DNA of 64,000 nt from Cladochytrium replicatum (lineage: Eukaryota; Chytridiomycota; Chytridiomycetes; Cladochytriales; Cladochytriaceae). Shown piece by piece: positions 1 through 9,058 of this stretch (positions are counted from its first letter, which is position 1; each line of letters begins with the position of its first letter). The position numbers and the translations under genes were made by a program. The notes below the pieces were generated by a model. The model had not been told where the DNA came from, searched no databases, and saw only the letters and a list, made by a program, of their open reading frames with translations. The stretch spans positions 405,617-469,616 of the forward strand of contig JAHLKD010000028.1 in the NCBI GenBank assembly GCA_025526935.1, in the 5' to 3' direction.

Positions 1-1
1 T

Positions 2-388
2 GGCAGCACTGCACCTTCTTCCGCGGATGATCTCCTGAATTCGATCTCATGGTCTTCGCCACCACCGACTCCGCCGACACTCACCTCCGCTTCGCCCGTA
101 ATTTCCTCAGAGGAACCGGACTATCTCGACCCCCTCTTTGATGAAGATTTTTCTTCCGCCTCTGATGCCATCTACGCCTCAGCCGCTGCCAACCCACTTG
201 TCAACGAGGCGAGCGAGTGGCGGCGGAAAAAGAGGATTTGGGGCTCGGCACTCCAACGAGACGATCGCGCCAACTTCGCGCTTCCTCCTCCAGCATACGG
301 TTTTGCGCTTCCCCCGGCTGGACCGCCCGCGAAGGAGGATTCCCAAATTTGGCGGCAAGACACTGATACACAGTATCCTACTTTCTAG
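2..388 (+). CDS. C-terminal end of an unidentified protein (partial, 5' end outside window)
   Basis: Frame 2 is open from the left edge to a TAG at 386-388, giving about 128 residues with no ATG needed because the gene enters from outside the window. The peptide is rich in Ser, Pro, Ala and acidic residues and looks disordered. It carries a PPxY-type motif (PPPAY) near the end, the kind of site bound by WW domains of Rsp5-type ubiquitin ligases, and ends ...TQYPTF. Codon choice resembles the neighbouring real genes. I do not recognise the family. Other frames across this stretch are also open, but this frame has the more protein-like composition and runs off the edge. Confidence 0.5.
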   Translation, partial: GSTAPSSADDLLNSISWSSPPPTPPTLTSASPVISSEEPDYLDPLFDEDFSSASDAIYASAAANPLVNEASEWRRKKRIWGSALQRDDRANFALPPPAYGFALPPAGPPAKEDSQIWRQDTDTQYPTF

Positions 389-868
389 TGTGCGAAATTA
401 TGCACAGTTTCATTTTGCTTTTTTGTTTTGATATCCATCAATTTCACTCTTCGATTCCTCTTCTTGTTTCCCCACTATGGCCGAGTTGAGCTCGCCACCA
501 GGTTTTGTCGCTTAGTACTACTCTCTTCTTTGTGTGTGTGTGGACTTCCACCACGGTTTTCCCCACACGAACCTCCCAAACAAACACAACGGCGCCGAAT
601 AGTTGGGGCGATACCTACAAATTGTAAATATCTGTCCCTTCGCCACTCTTCTACTGCTTTCCTCACAAATTCCTTTTATTTACCGGTGAGTCTAACTCAC
701 GATTCAACTACTTTTATATATATGATAAACAATAAATCTTTGGAAAAGACGATAATAGTATTACTGCGCGCTTTGTTTCGTTGTGGTCGAGCTCCGAAAG
801 AGACTTGACGTCCTGCTCGACGTGACGTTCCAGGACGCTGTTCTGCTTCAAACACTACTTCACCATCG
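389..868. other. Intergenic stretch, no convincing gene
   Basis: Lies between the partial ORF and the CFAP91 remnant. It contains a short GT run near 530-541 and several unconnected open frames with no recognisable domain or consistent splice pattern. I see nothing else in it. Confidence 0.4.
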
Positions 869-2600
869 CTAGGGTAACTGTCCTGCTGACTGAAACAGAA
901 GCAGAACCGCTTCTTGTCGGACCCTGGAGTGATTACGCCCGAACAGCTGCCAATGATCCAGCTCGACTCGCTTGTGCCAAGCGTCGTGATGTGCCGCTTC
1001 GACTTTCATGTGGTTCTGATTTTTGCGGCTCTGAGGGTTTGTTTGCACCAATTGGAACTCATGTTTGAGGACCAGTTGTTTGCTCCACTGGACTATGACA
1101 GCCCGATGCGCGGCAAGAAGATATTTCTGCTGTGTTTTGTTTTCACAGAGTGTTTGCTTTTTGAACGTCGGGTATCAGGAATGAGTAAACCAATTCTGAC
1201 ACGATCGCCCTCTCCGGGTTCGTTGTGACCTCATTATCACTGAAAACGAACTCATACCAACAATCAAAATTAGCAATGAAAGATGTAACCACTTTTGTAA
1301 CGCGTCAACCACGTCGTTGATCTTCCCTACGTATTCATGAACTTTACGACAAGCTTCGATCCCAGATCGGGCGTTTATAGAATCAGCGATTACTTCTTCG
1401 AAGTAGCTGTCGACAGTTTCCTGATGCACCATCGTAGTCTGGCGGAATATCTCGTCTTCAAGTTGTCGACGTTTCAGTTCTCCCTGTCGACGGCCTTGTG
1501 TATCCAATTCATTTCAGATAGGTAGCGATCATGAAAGCCTGAGCGCGCCATACTGCTTTCCTCAGCCTCGTGCATATGTCTGATTCGCTCCGCCAACTTT
1601 ATTGCGCTGCAATCTTGCGCTCCTATCGTAAAAGAACAATCTCCTTGGTCAGGAAGTCCAAGGTCTTGCCGACGTACTTGGATTCTACGTTCGCTTCAAA
1701 CAGCCTCTCAATCTGCTGATTCTCTGTAAGAGTTTCTGTTTCAGTCCATTGCTCTGAGCCTTCGAGGAGCTGAAAAGAACAGTGTCAGGATTATGAAGGA
1801 CTTGAAACATTCAGTCAACCCATTTGTTCTTCTTCCTCCTCCGCATCCAGTTTTGCCAGAATTCTACCGACCGGCGTTTCCGACCTAGCAGGATCAGCAA
1901 CACCGTCAGCAGTGCCACTGATGCTCAAAACGCCTTCCTCCTCCTCTTTGCCGAACGGCCCCTTGTCCTCTTTTGAAGCGTCCAATTTGGCAGCTTTGGT
2001 GGCCGCCGGTGCCGCTCCAGCTGCTGCCGCATCAAAAGCATGTTGCTCAGCTACACGAAGAATGGTCTGGCGAGTTCGAAGCTCCCCGATAAGCTGAAGG
2101 CGTCTTTCTTTTCCTCTCTACATCATGATCAGCGCTTGAAGTTTTAACGCTGCCATCTAAAGCCCATCGTACTCGGAAGCCCTTCTTCAAATTTGGTGAG
2201 AAAACTGGTGTTGGCTACACTTTGTTCTTACGGAGTCCGACCGACAGGTGTGTGTGGACGCCGAGGAGGAGGTTTCTCGATACGCTGGCAATATTTCAAA
2301 TGCTTATCGTCCGGTCTCGATAGTAGCTTGAGTTCTTTAAGCTTTTGATCCATCTGACGTTGTTGTCCTTGCACATGGAACTCCTTGAACAATCATTAGA
2401 CCACAAATAGAGAACAAGAAGTAGCCAACTCTTCTGGCTGTTGGACCTCCGAGATTCTCGTTGGAGTTTGGAATGGAGAGCTCCACTCTAAGAACCGAAG
2501 GTGCGAAGGTTGCATCTGATTCGCAGAGACCTGGGCAAAGCATAGTCCGCAATTTTGTCGCGACGATCAAGGTTCCCGCCAACCTAACTTCGCTTCTCCG
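869..2600 (-). pseudogene. CFAP91: Decayed CFAP91 (MAATS1) flagellar protein gene
   Basis: CFAP91 is an axonemal adaptor between the central-pair side radial spokes and the calmodulin/spoke complex of motile flagella. On the minus strand several conserved CFAP91 blocks appear in the right order but different frames: a Lys/Arg-Pro-rich block ending PPPRRPHTP (about 2,386-2,240), GKERRLQLIGELRT (about 2,117-2,070), KLAERIRHMHEAEES (about 1,602-1,555), EDEIFRQTTMVHQETVDSY (about 1,470-1,400), ELVYSFLIPDVQK (about 1,205-1,165) and QQKYLLAAH (about 1,135-1,105). Plausible ancestral introns remain (1,292-1,240; one near 1,830; one near 2,430). The reading frame is broken by TAG codons at 2,120-2,118 and 1,625-1,623, and by frameshifts near 1,600, 1,518 and 1,165. 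The N-terminal third is not recognisable. It looks like a pseudogene; clustered assembly errors are the alternative, but the neighbouring genes are intact. Confidence 0.72.
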
Positions 2601-3322
2601 TTTTGAAACTCGGGGTGGATGATCTACAAGGTTGAATAGACATCTTGAGTATACTTTGGAATTTGGATTTGCATCAACTTACAATGTCATGAGTCTCAGC
2701 GGACAGCCGGAGAGTGATCTTTGGCGCATGACACTGTGTACATTGGATCGTGAGCAATGTATACAGTGTCATGCGCCAAAGTATTCTACCAACTGATCCG
2801 GCTATGTATTGTGTACAATATATGTAAACATGAGGGCGGTTGGGAAGCACTTTCTTGGAAGCAATGATTGATCTGAGCGAGCACATGACCCTACCACTGA
2901 AACAAACGATAGGCTCGCTATTTTACCATGAAAGCAAACGTAAAAAATGAAACTGAATACCATATCCTTTGCCTCGTTGCACTTTGTTGAATCAATGCGG
3001 TGCTCTCGTGTAATAAACTAACCAGGTTGTCCCAATCGTCCAGCCAGAGGCGCAGATATGCGAAGACTACATAGAAAAGCTGATATAACTGTGGAACGTC
3101 TTCTTTGACAAGCGTGAGTCGTCGTCGGCCCTTTCTCAACTTAAACGTTAGCAAATAGCTTTCTGTACTCTGTGAGGTGTAAAATTTGTGCTCAGCAAAT
3201 CACTTGTCACATGAGTGGCGTTAAAGCTTCAAGAAACCTTAACCTATGAAAGCCCCACACTGATAAAAAGGAACACCTCCCCTCACAACACGAAATACCT
3301 CTCAGCCAAACACGACAAAACA
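2601..3322. other. Intergenic stretch apart from the hairpin
   Basis: Contains the inverted repeat described separately and a 79-codon minus-strand open frame (about 2,918-3,154) with no family resemblance. It may hold lost N-terminal CFAP91 sequence and the promoter of the CFEM-like gene at 3,323. A TATA-like TGATAAAAAG lies about 60 bp before that start. Confidence 0.4.
2719..2781. repeat. 27-bp near-perfect inverted repeat (hairpin)
   Basis: Arms 2,719-2,745 (CTTTGGCGCATGACACTG...) and 2,755-2,781 are reverse complements with one mismatch, separated by a 9-bp loop. It could be a MITE remnant, a structured RNA or a rearrangement scar. It lies just upstream (minus strand) of the CFAP91 remnant. 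Confidence 0.9.
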
Positions 3323-4100
3323 ATGAATAACGCCATCCTGATTGCTCTCTTTGCCCTCTTCGCCAGCCAAGCATCGTTTGTGCGCACGCAAGCTCCTTCG
3401 GCCAGCCCAACTGGATACTTCTGCCCGAACGATGCACCTATTCGTCCTTACATCTTGTTCATCGACGGGAGCTCCATTGGTATCACGAACGCCTGCGCCA
3501 AGGAGTGCATGTTTAACGCTGGAAACCGCTGCAACGTGAGCTTTGAATTCGTTTCAAATGTGTATCCGCAGAGATTGACTGAGCAGCTTCGTTTCCACAA
3601 AGTGCATGTCCCAGCAGCCTCTCACCGACCGTACTTGCATTTGCCAAAAGGCATCCTATGAGGATGACATTGTAAGTTGCGCAATGTGGACTGAGAACAT
3701 TTGATTGATGACATCTTAGGTTGGATGTATGAACTCTTGCGGCGGTGCCGCCTCCGCTGTGACCACATTCCAGTCCTACAAAACCGCCTTTTGCGCCAAC
3801 CGCGTTACTGGGCCCGAACAGTTTGCTCCTAACGCTCCACGGGCAACTATTGTCGGCACGATTGTCGCTCAAACGACCACTGTTGCTACCACCACCACCG
3901 CAAACGCAACCACCACCACCACAACTGCGAACACTGCTGCGTTCACGACTCTGCAGCAGACCACCACCGCTGCTCGTACTACCGCCGGTGCGACTGCCAC
4001 CTCTGGGGCGGACGCTTTTGTCCACACCACTACGGTTAGCTCGACCGTGGTTGTTGCAGTGTTTTCAGTTGCCTTTGCTCTCATTGCTCCCCTTCTCTAA
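3323..4100 (+). CDS. CFEM-like cysteine-rich, GPI-anchored cell-surface protein
   Basis: Predicted three exons (3,323-3,535; 3,603-3,671; 3,720-4,100) give about 220 residues. A hydrophobic signal peptide (MNNAILIALFALFASQ) is followed by a cysteine-rich block with spacing C-x3-C, then TDRTCIC, GCMNSC and a last FC. The D-x2-C-x-C pattern and the number of cysteines resemble the fungal CFEM domain. After it comes a long Thr/Ala-rich stretch (runs of T3-T7), typical of O-mannosylated wall stalks, and a hydrophobic tail (VVVAVFSVAFALIAPLL) right at the stop, typical of a GPI-anchor signal. Introns 3,536-3,602 and 3,672-3,719 restore one frame; other acceptors for intron 1 exist. Likely a plasma-membrane or wall protein. 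The CFEM label is tentative because CFEM is best known from Dikarya. Confidence 0.7.
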
Positions 4101-4387
4101 TGATTCAAATTGGCGAACCTTCGTTTCTTGTGTTTTTGGCTATATGTAAAGCGTTATTGTTGATTCCATTCTGCGTTAGAACACACAAAGCGTATCTTTT
4201 GCGTCTACAAGTCACATATGCCTTTGCAGTGTGAGAAAATAGAAGAGTAATATCTGATATCTGAGAATGATTGATTGGCTGCAGAAGCGGGTACATGTTC
4301 CAACATTGGACTAAGACTTGCAATTATCAGGCTGTTTAAGATGGAGTTTGAACCCAAATAAGCTGATCACTCCGTGAACTTCGAAGG

Positions 4388-6745
4388 ATGTCAGGACAAC
4401 AGCCATTCCCGAAGGTTTATGAACGCATCATGCGTCGCATTGCAGAGAAGGGTTTCAACAACGTAACGATACCATCTTCTCCCCATCCCATGTTCCTGAC
4501 TTTGTGATCATAGGGCTGCTTTCACCAGTTTGCAGCATTGATGCAAGGTATGATTCCCCCAGAGCGGAACCCAGACCAGCCACCAAGTTCATCCTTCTCC
4601 TGCGAGCAACTTCTTGAAGGTATCGTACAGCAGTTAAGCGTGACTATCGATGATGCGGCAACAGTCGCTCAAAGCTTTCTTGACGCTCGACTGCTTGTGC
4701 CCTACAACGGCAAGTTGTCCGACAGCAACGTGCGCTTTCGCCCCGATTGTTCGTATGTGATGACGAAGAAGGCTGTCAAAGCCCTCATCGACGTTGAGCA
4801 TAGCCGGATATTGACCGGCGACGAACTGTCCAACCTGCACGACTACCAGATCAACACGCACCTGATGTACCTGGACCGTACTGCGAGCGGGAAAATCAGC
4901 CTTGGCATGAATGCAACAATTATCATGTTCAGGTTGTTTGCTGGGGACGAAACGGTTAAAGTCAACCCACCTACAACCGGTTCGGAAGCAATGACTGGTA
5001 TGAAATCGCCGGATTTATCTCGAAATCGTCGCACCAGCAGCACCGACGAGAATGGCGTGCCCATGAGAGACCGCCAGCACTTCCTGAAAAAGTTTTCATA
5101 CACCTTCACTGGCGCCGAAGCGATCGACTGGCTCCTCGAACACGTTGCGATCGCATCCAGGGACGAGGGTCTGTTTTTGGTCTCCCACTTCATGAGTCTG
5201 GGTTGGCTGACCAACATGAACGGCGAAGAAGTCGTGCGCGATCAGAAAAACGCAGTCTATTACCTCACTCACAAAGGACTCCAAGAGCTCGGATGGGCCG
5301 ACCCGAACAGCGAACCCGGCACACCGAATCGACTAAGTGTGGCAGCTGCAGCCCGCAAGAAGAAGCCTGGGAGCGGGGACTTGCATATCTCAACAGAAAA
5401 CCTTGCAAAGTTTGACGACTTTGTGCGCCGATCTGAGCACAGCGACACTGTTGACAGCGGATGGAAAGGAAGAAATGCACACCGAGGGAGTGTTGACATG
5501 GAATCGCGCAACCAGATGCCGAAAAGCCAATCTTCCACAAAAGGTCGGCCATTGTCGGCCATGATCCAAGAGTGGGAGAACAGAGGCAGAAGCATAACTG
5601 CATCGCCAGGTGGACGTGCGAAGTCCAAGCGTTCGGCAACTGTCACGGAAGGCGGCGATCAGCAGCAGCGACCTGCATCTGCCGACATAAGAAGTAGCAC
5701 CACTGCTCGAGATTCTAGCGCTGCTGCTTCCTCGCCCATCAACTTTGCCGACTTCTTCGCTCGGGAGTCGCGGGGCGCAAGATTGAACCAGATTCTCGAG
5801 AGCGACGAGATGCTTCCGAGCTTCAGAAAGTTCGTGCAGAGCATGTATTGCGAGGAGAACCTCGAGTTTTGGCTGCAGACAGAATCGTTCAGAACGACGT
5901 ACTATTCGTTGTTCAGCTCCAAGAACCGTCGATCCACTTCCTGGTCGCTCGATAATCGAACTAGCGCTATCCCCGAGGAACACTCTGCAGCTGAGCTACC
6001 TGAGACGGATGACCTTATAGTCATCGAGAGGAGGCAGCAGATGATCGCACACGCTATTCTACTTTACCGCAAGTTCATCAAAACCGAATCAAAGTTTGAG
6101 GTAAACAATCCGTCCAGCATCCGCCGTGAAATCGAGGCCATTGTCGACAATGCTCGTCAATACTTTGACCTCATCAACAATGATTCAGCCAGTACACTCG
6201 CGGAACCGACCGTCAATGAATTTCTTGCTCCCGGTGTGCAGTTCTCCCAACTACCCAGTAGCCTCCCAGGTTTCCACAATAACATGTTCAAGAGCGCTCA
6301 CATTCATATCTTTCGTCTCATGGCCACGGATTCCCTTCCAAAGTACATGCGCACGGATGAGTACCGGACCCTTTTCACTTCCCTTGTGGAACGTGGAATC
6401 ATAATGGTGGAAACGCCCGCTTCGAAACGGCCCTCCCAGTCACAAATCCCGGTGGAAACGCCCGCTTCGAAACGGCCCTCCCAGTCACAAATCCCGGCTG
6501 AAACGCAAAGTGGCACTTCGGAGGCCATAACCAAACAGCCTGAATCTGCGAATAAGTTGCGCGACATCAGCACTGGAAACTATGTTGTTGCCCCTGCTTC
6601 TGGTCTCCCCTTGGTTCATGAAAAAATTAGGAACAGCACATCAGATAAAGTGACTCCTAGATCAGCGAGTGATACAGAGGAAATCGCTAGCGTAGACACG
6701 ACGAAAACAGAACCAATTGGGGCAGGTACTATCAGTGCTTCGTGA
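4388..6745 (+). CDS. DEP- and RGS-domain regulator of G-protein signalling (Sst2/FlbA type)
   Basis: Two exons (4,388-4,462 and 4,514-6,745; intron 51 bp) encode about 768 residues. The ATG at 4,388 adds MSGQQPFPKVYERIMRR, which completes the first DEP-like fold (about residues 10-160). A second DEP domain (about 213-285) has the FTGAEAIDWLLEH signature. A Ser-rich linker is followed by an RGS domain (about 434-648) starting FADFFARESRG and containing CEENLEFWLQ. RGS domains speed GTP hydrolysis on Galpha, and DEP domains of Sst2/FlbA tether the protein to receptor tails. Inside the RGS box there is an inserted Ser-rich loop, as in Sst2-like proteins. The C-terminal tail contains an exact 45-bp tandem duplication (separate entry). 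The gene looks intact. Confidence 0.88.
6407..6496 (+). repeat. Exact 45-bp in-frame tandem duplication in the RGS gene
   Basis: Units 6,407-6,451 and 6,452-6,496 are identical and encode VETPASKRPSQSQIP twice, just after the RGS domain. Perfect identity suggests a recent duplication. Confidence 0.95.
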
Positions 6746-7387
6746 TGACCACCTGTGTCTCTGTACTTGCTGCGGTTCTCCCAATATACCTTAGGTGAAA
6801 AACAACAATCTGCCCACTAACGGTGAAAAGAAGACCAAAGATCGTTGGAATTGAACATTGTTTGGCAATGTGCATAGTTAGAAACGTTATTATTGCAGCA
6901 ATCCATAGTTAGAAACGTTATTATTGCAGCAATCCATCGTAGTGAACAAAAATTAGACAAGAAACCCGACATTGCACTGCCGGTAGAGACGGCAAAACAA
7001 TAAAGCAAGGTCAACACTCAAAACGGGCATTAAGACACTGAAATGGTCAACGGAATAGAAAAAACAAGCATAAAGCAGAGGGCACAGGCGCTGAGAGCGC
7101 GACATCCCAGCCGGATGAAAGACAATCGAAAAGAAATCTATGACGTAGTGCGACTATCTTTATCTTTTTCTGTGTTGATCAGGTGCTTGACATCCCCAAA
7201 CCATGTTGTGACTCGTTCGGAAATGCCGCTCACTTCAGAATCGGCCCCAGGTGACATCGAGCGAGCAGCTGGCGCCGGAGACAGGGTTGCCACTGGAGAA
7301 GAGCTACCCGCAGCGGTCTTTGGAGGATCAAAGCACAGCTGTGGTATCACTAAGGAAGGAGGAACGTCACAATCAGTTATTTCAGCT
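6746..7387. other. Convergent intergenic region with a 31-bp tandem duplication
   Basis: Lies between the stop codons of the RGS gene (plus) and the Fus1-like gene (minus). Units 6,873-6,903 and 6,904-6,934 (CATAGTTAGAAACGTTATTA...) are identical. No gene is evident. Confidence 0.6.
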
Positions 7388-8626
7388 TCAAATAGTGTCC
7401 AGATTTAACATACTCCCGCGAGCACCAGTTTTGGGGTTCACAGCGTAGCACCATCCATCCTTGAACCGCTTGACGATCACAACGCTATCGCCCTTCAGTG
7501 CGTGCAATTCATCAGGTCGGTTGGGTTTCCAACCGGCCTGCACAATCGTAGGTGGCTCGACATTCGTTGCGGCAGATACATCGGAAAGGATGTCCGACAT
7601 AGAATCGTTCTCGACAGGTAGTTGACCCTCGGTGGTTGCCTTGTTCGCGACCAAAACGGAGCTACGTGCACCGATTGCGGACGTCGCTTCATCATCATCG
7701 GGTACACCTTGCTCTGCCAGCTCGGCGGTCATCAAATCAGCAGCTGCTCCCAAAGATGCACTTGACATTGGCCGTGCGTCAACGAACGGAACAATCAAAG
7801 TATCGCGTGGTCTTGGCTGGCTTGGTACGTTTTGAGAGTCTGCTGCTGTCGCTGGGGTAGAAGCCGGCGGAGAGGTTACCGTCCGTGCGGGAGGGACCGG
7901 CTGGTGAATGGTGTACATAACCTGATGGAAAGGTTGTTCGGCTGGAACAACAGGTATGGGCGGTCCGGTTTGGTACACGGAGTACGGTTGCTGAGGACCA
8001 GGTGGGTACGCAGTCATCGCCGGTTGAGGGGTACTTCTAGGATTGAAAGTTCCCGCTTCGAGGGTGTAAGAATCACCTTCAAAGGCAGGTATTTCATGTT
8101 GAGGACTCGTCACACTCTTCCGGCCCAAAGAAAGGTCGTGAGGAGGTGGTCTCTGAAGAGAACCGGGAAGTGGTGCGGGTGTGCGACGCTCCGGCTGGTG
8201 CACCTTCTTCCACCCCTTCGCCCTCCGGTCTTCTCCATACCGCTTCCGCCCATTGCTCCAAGTGATAATCGAGGCAATGAACATAACGATCAAAAAGATT
8301 GCAATTGTCCCAATTCCAACCCACAATCCATAGCGGTCGAAATATCCCCCGGACGCAGCGTAATCATCGATTCCGGTTCCCGCTTGAGAAGCAATATTCG
8401 GAGCTGCCGCGGGAGAGGGGGAAGGAGATGGAGACACGACCTCTACTGGTGGAGCAGATGGAATCACAAATGGAGAGGTGGTGGTCCTGGTTGTGGTAGT
8501 GGTAGTGGTAGTTGTTAAAGTGGTCGTGAGGGTAGTTGTTGCGGTTGTCGTTGTTGTGGTAGTCGTGACAGCTGGCGCGGAGGTCGCCGCGCTGGTAGGA
8601 ACAACAAGGGTCGGCGAAGTGCTCAT
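7388..8626 (-). CDS. Fus1-like single-pass membrane protein with C-terminal SH3 domain
   Basis: A single exon of 412 codons from the first in-frame ATG (8,626-8,624). The N-terminus (about residues 1-75) is a Ser/Thr-rich ectodomain with long Thr runs, expected to be O-glycosylated. One membrane segment (about 101-124, LWVGIGTIAIFLIVMFIASI) is followed by a basic stop-transfer stretch (NGRKRYGEDRRAKGWKK), a long Pro/Ser-rich cytosolic region, and a C-terminal SH3 fold of about 52 residues (RPDELHALKGDSVVIVKRF, DGWCYAVNPKTGARG). Thr-rich ectodomain, single membrane span and terminal SH3 is the architecture of yeast Fus1 and related polarity/cell-fusion proteins. There is no cleavable signal peptide, as in Fus1. 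Orthology is not proven. It is divergently arranged with the GT71 gene, 432 bp between starts. Confidence 0.72.
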   Translation of the reverse strand: MSTSPTLVVPTSAATSAPAVTTTTTTTTATTTLTTTLTTTTTTTTTRTTTSPFVIPSAPPVEVVSPSPSPSPAAAPNIASQAGTGIDDYAASGGYFDRYGLWVGIGTIAIFLIVMFIASIITWSNGRKRYGEDRRAKGWKKVHQPERRTPAPLPGSLQRPPPHDLSLGRKSVTSPQHEIPAFEGDSYTLEAGTFNPRSTPQPAMTAYPPGPQQPYSVYQTGPPIPVVPAEQPFHQVMYTIHQPVPPARTVTSPPASTPATAADSQNVPSQPRPRDTLIVPFVDARPMSSASLGAAADLMTAELAEQGVPDDDEATSAIGARSSVLVANKATTEGQLPVENDSMSDILSDVSAATNVEPPTIVQAGWKPNRPDELHALKGDSVVIVKRFKDGWCYAVNPKTGARGSMLNLDTI

Positions 8627-9058
8627 GCTGAGCAGAACACGACGGGAAAGTTTTGGGTTTTGATTTTGATTTCGGGGAGGTGGAAGTGACACGCAGCCAC
8701 CAACACTAATAATAAGAAAATGGGCAGCATCTGTCAGCCAGCGGGGTCTGTGCGTTCATGTCATGCACGGCAGGACATTGGAGTCCAGTAGTCCACTCCA
8801 CTCCATTCACTGATAATGCAGTATGGTTAGTTGGCATTATTGTGGTGCTCCACTCCACCGCCTCGTTCCCGTCCCCATCCGTGAGCCACAGTCAGTTAAT
8901 TATTGCCAAGTCTGCCAATCCCTGAGCCATTCATTATTCATTCGTTGTTTTATTCGTGCTGTGCCGTGCCGTGTGCATTCGGACTTGCTGGCCCATGCTG
9001 TCTGCTCCTCAAATCTCTCTAAATATCTCCACCACTCGATAATCACCTCAAACTCTCA
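8627..9058. promoter_or_regulatory. Shared upstream region of two divergent genes
   Basis: This 432-bp stretch separates the starts of the Fus1-like (minus) and GT71 (plus) genes and must hold both promoters. I see repeated CCACTCCA-type pyrimidine tracts near 8,790-8,865 and no clear TATA box. Confidence 0.45.

Noticed and set aside
138-431. 97-codon plus-strand ORF at the left edge
   Set aside because: It overlaps the better-supported frame running from base 2 to 388; composition (Arg/Ser/Phe mixture) looks like an off-frame reading.
823-1063. Open plus-strand frame of about 80 codons (with AEPLLVGPWSDYARTAAN)
   Set aside because: It lies antisense to the recognisable C-terminal part of CFAP91, has no ATG, and its openness is explained by the coding strand opposite.
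3869-4084. Minus-strand Val/Ala-rich ORF
   Set aside because: Antisense to the Thr-rich stalk of the CFEM-like protein.
8478-8663. Plus-strand poly-Val ORF
   Set aside because: Antisense to the Thr-run ectodomain of the Fus1-like gene.
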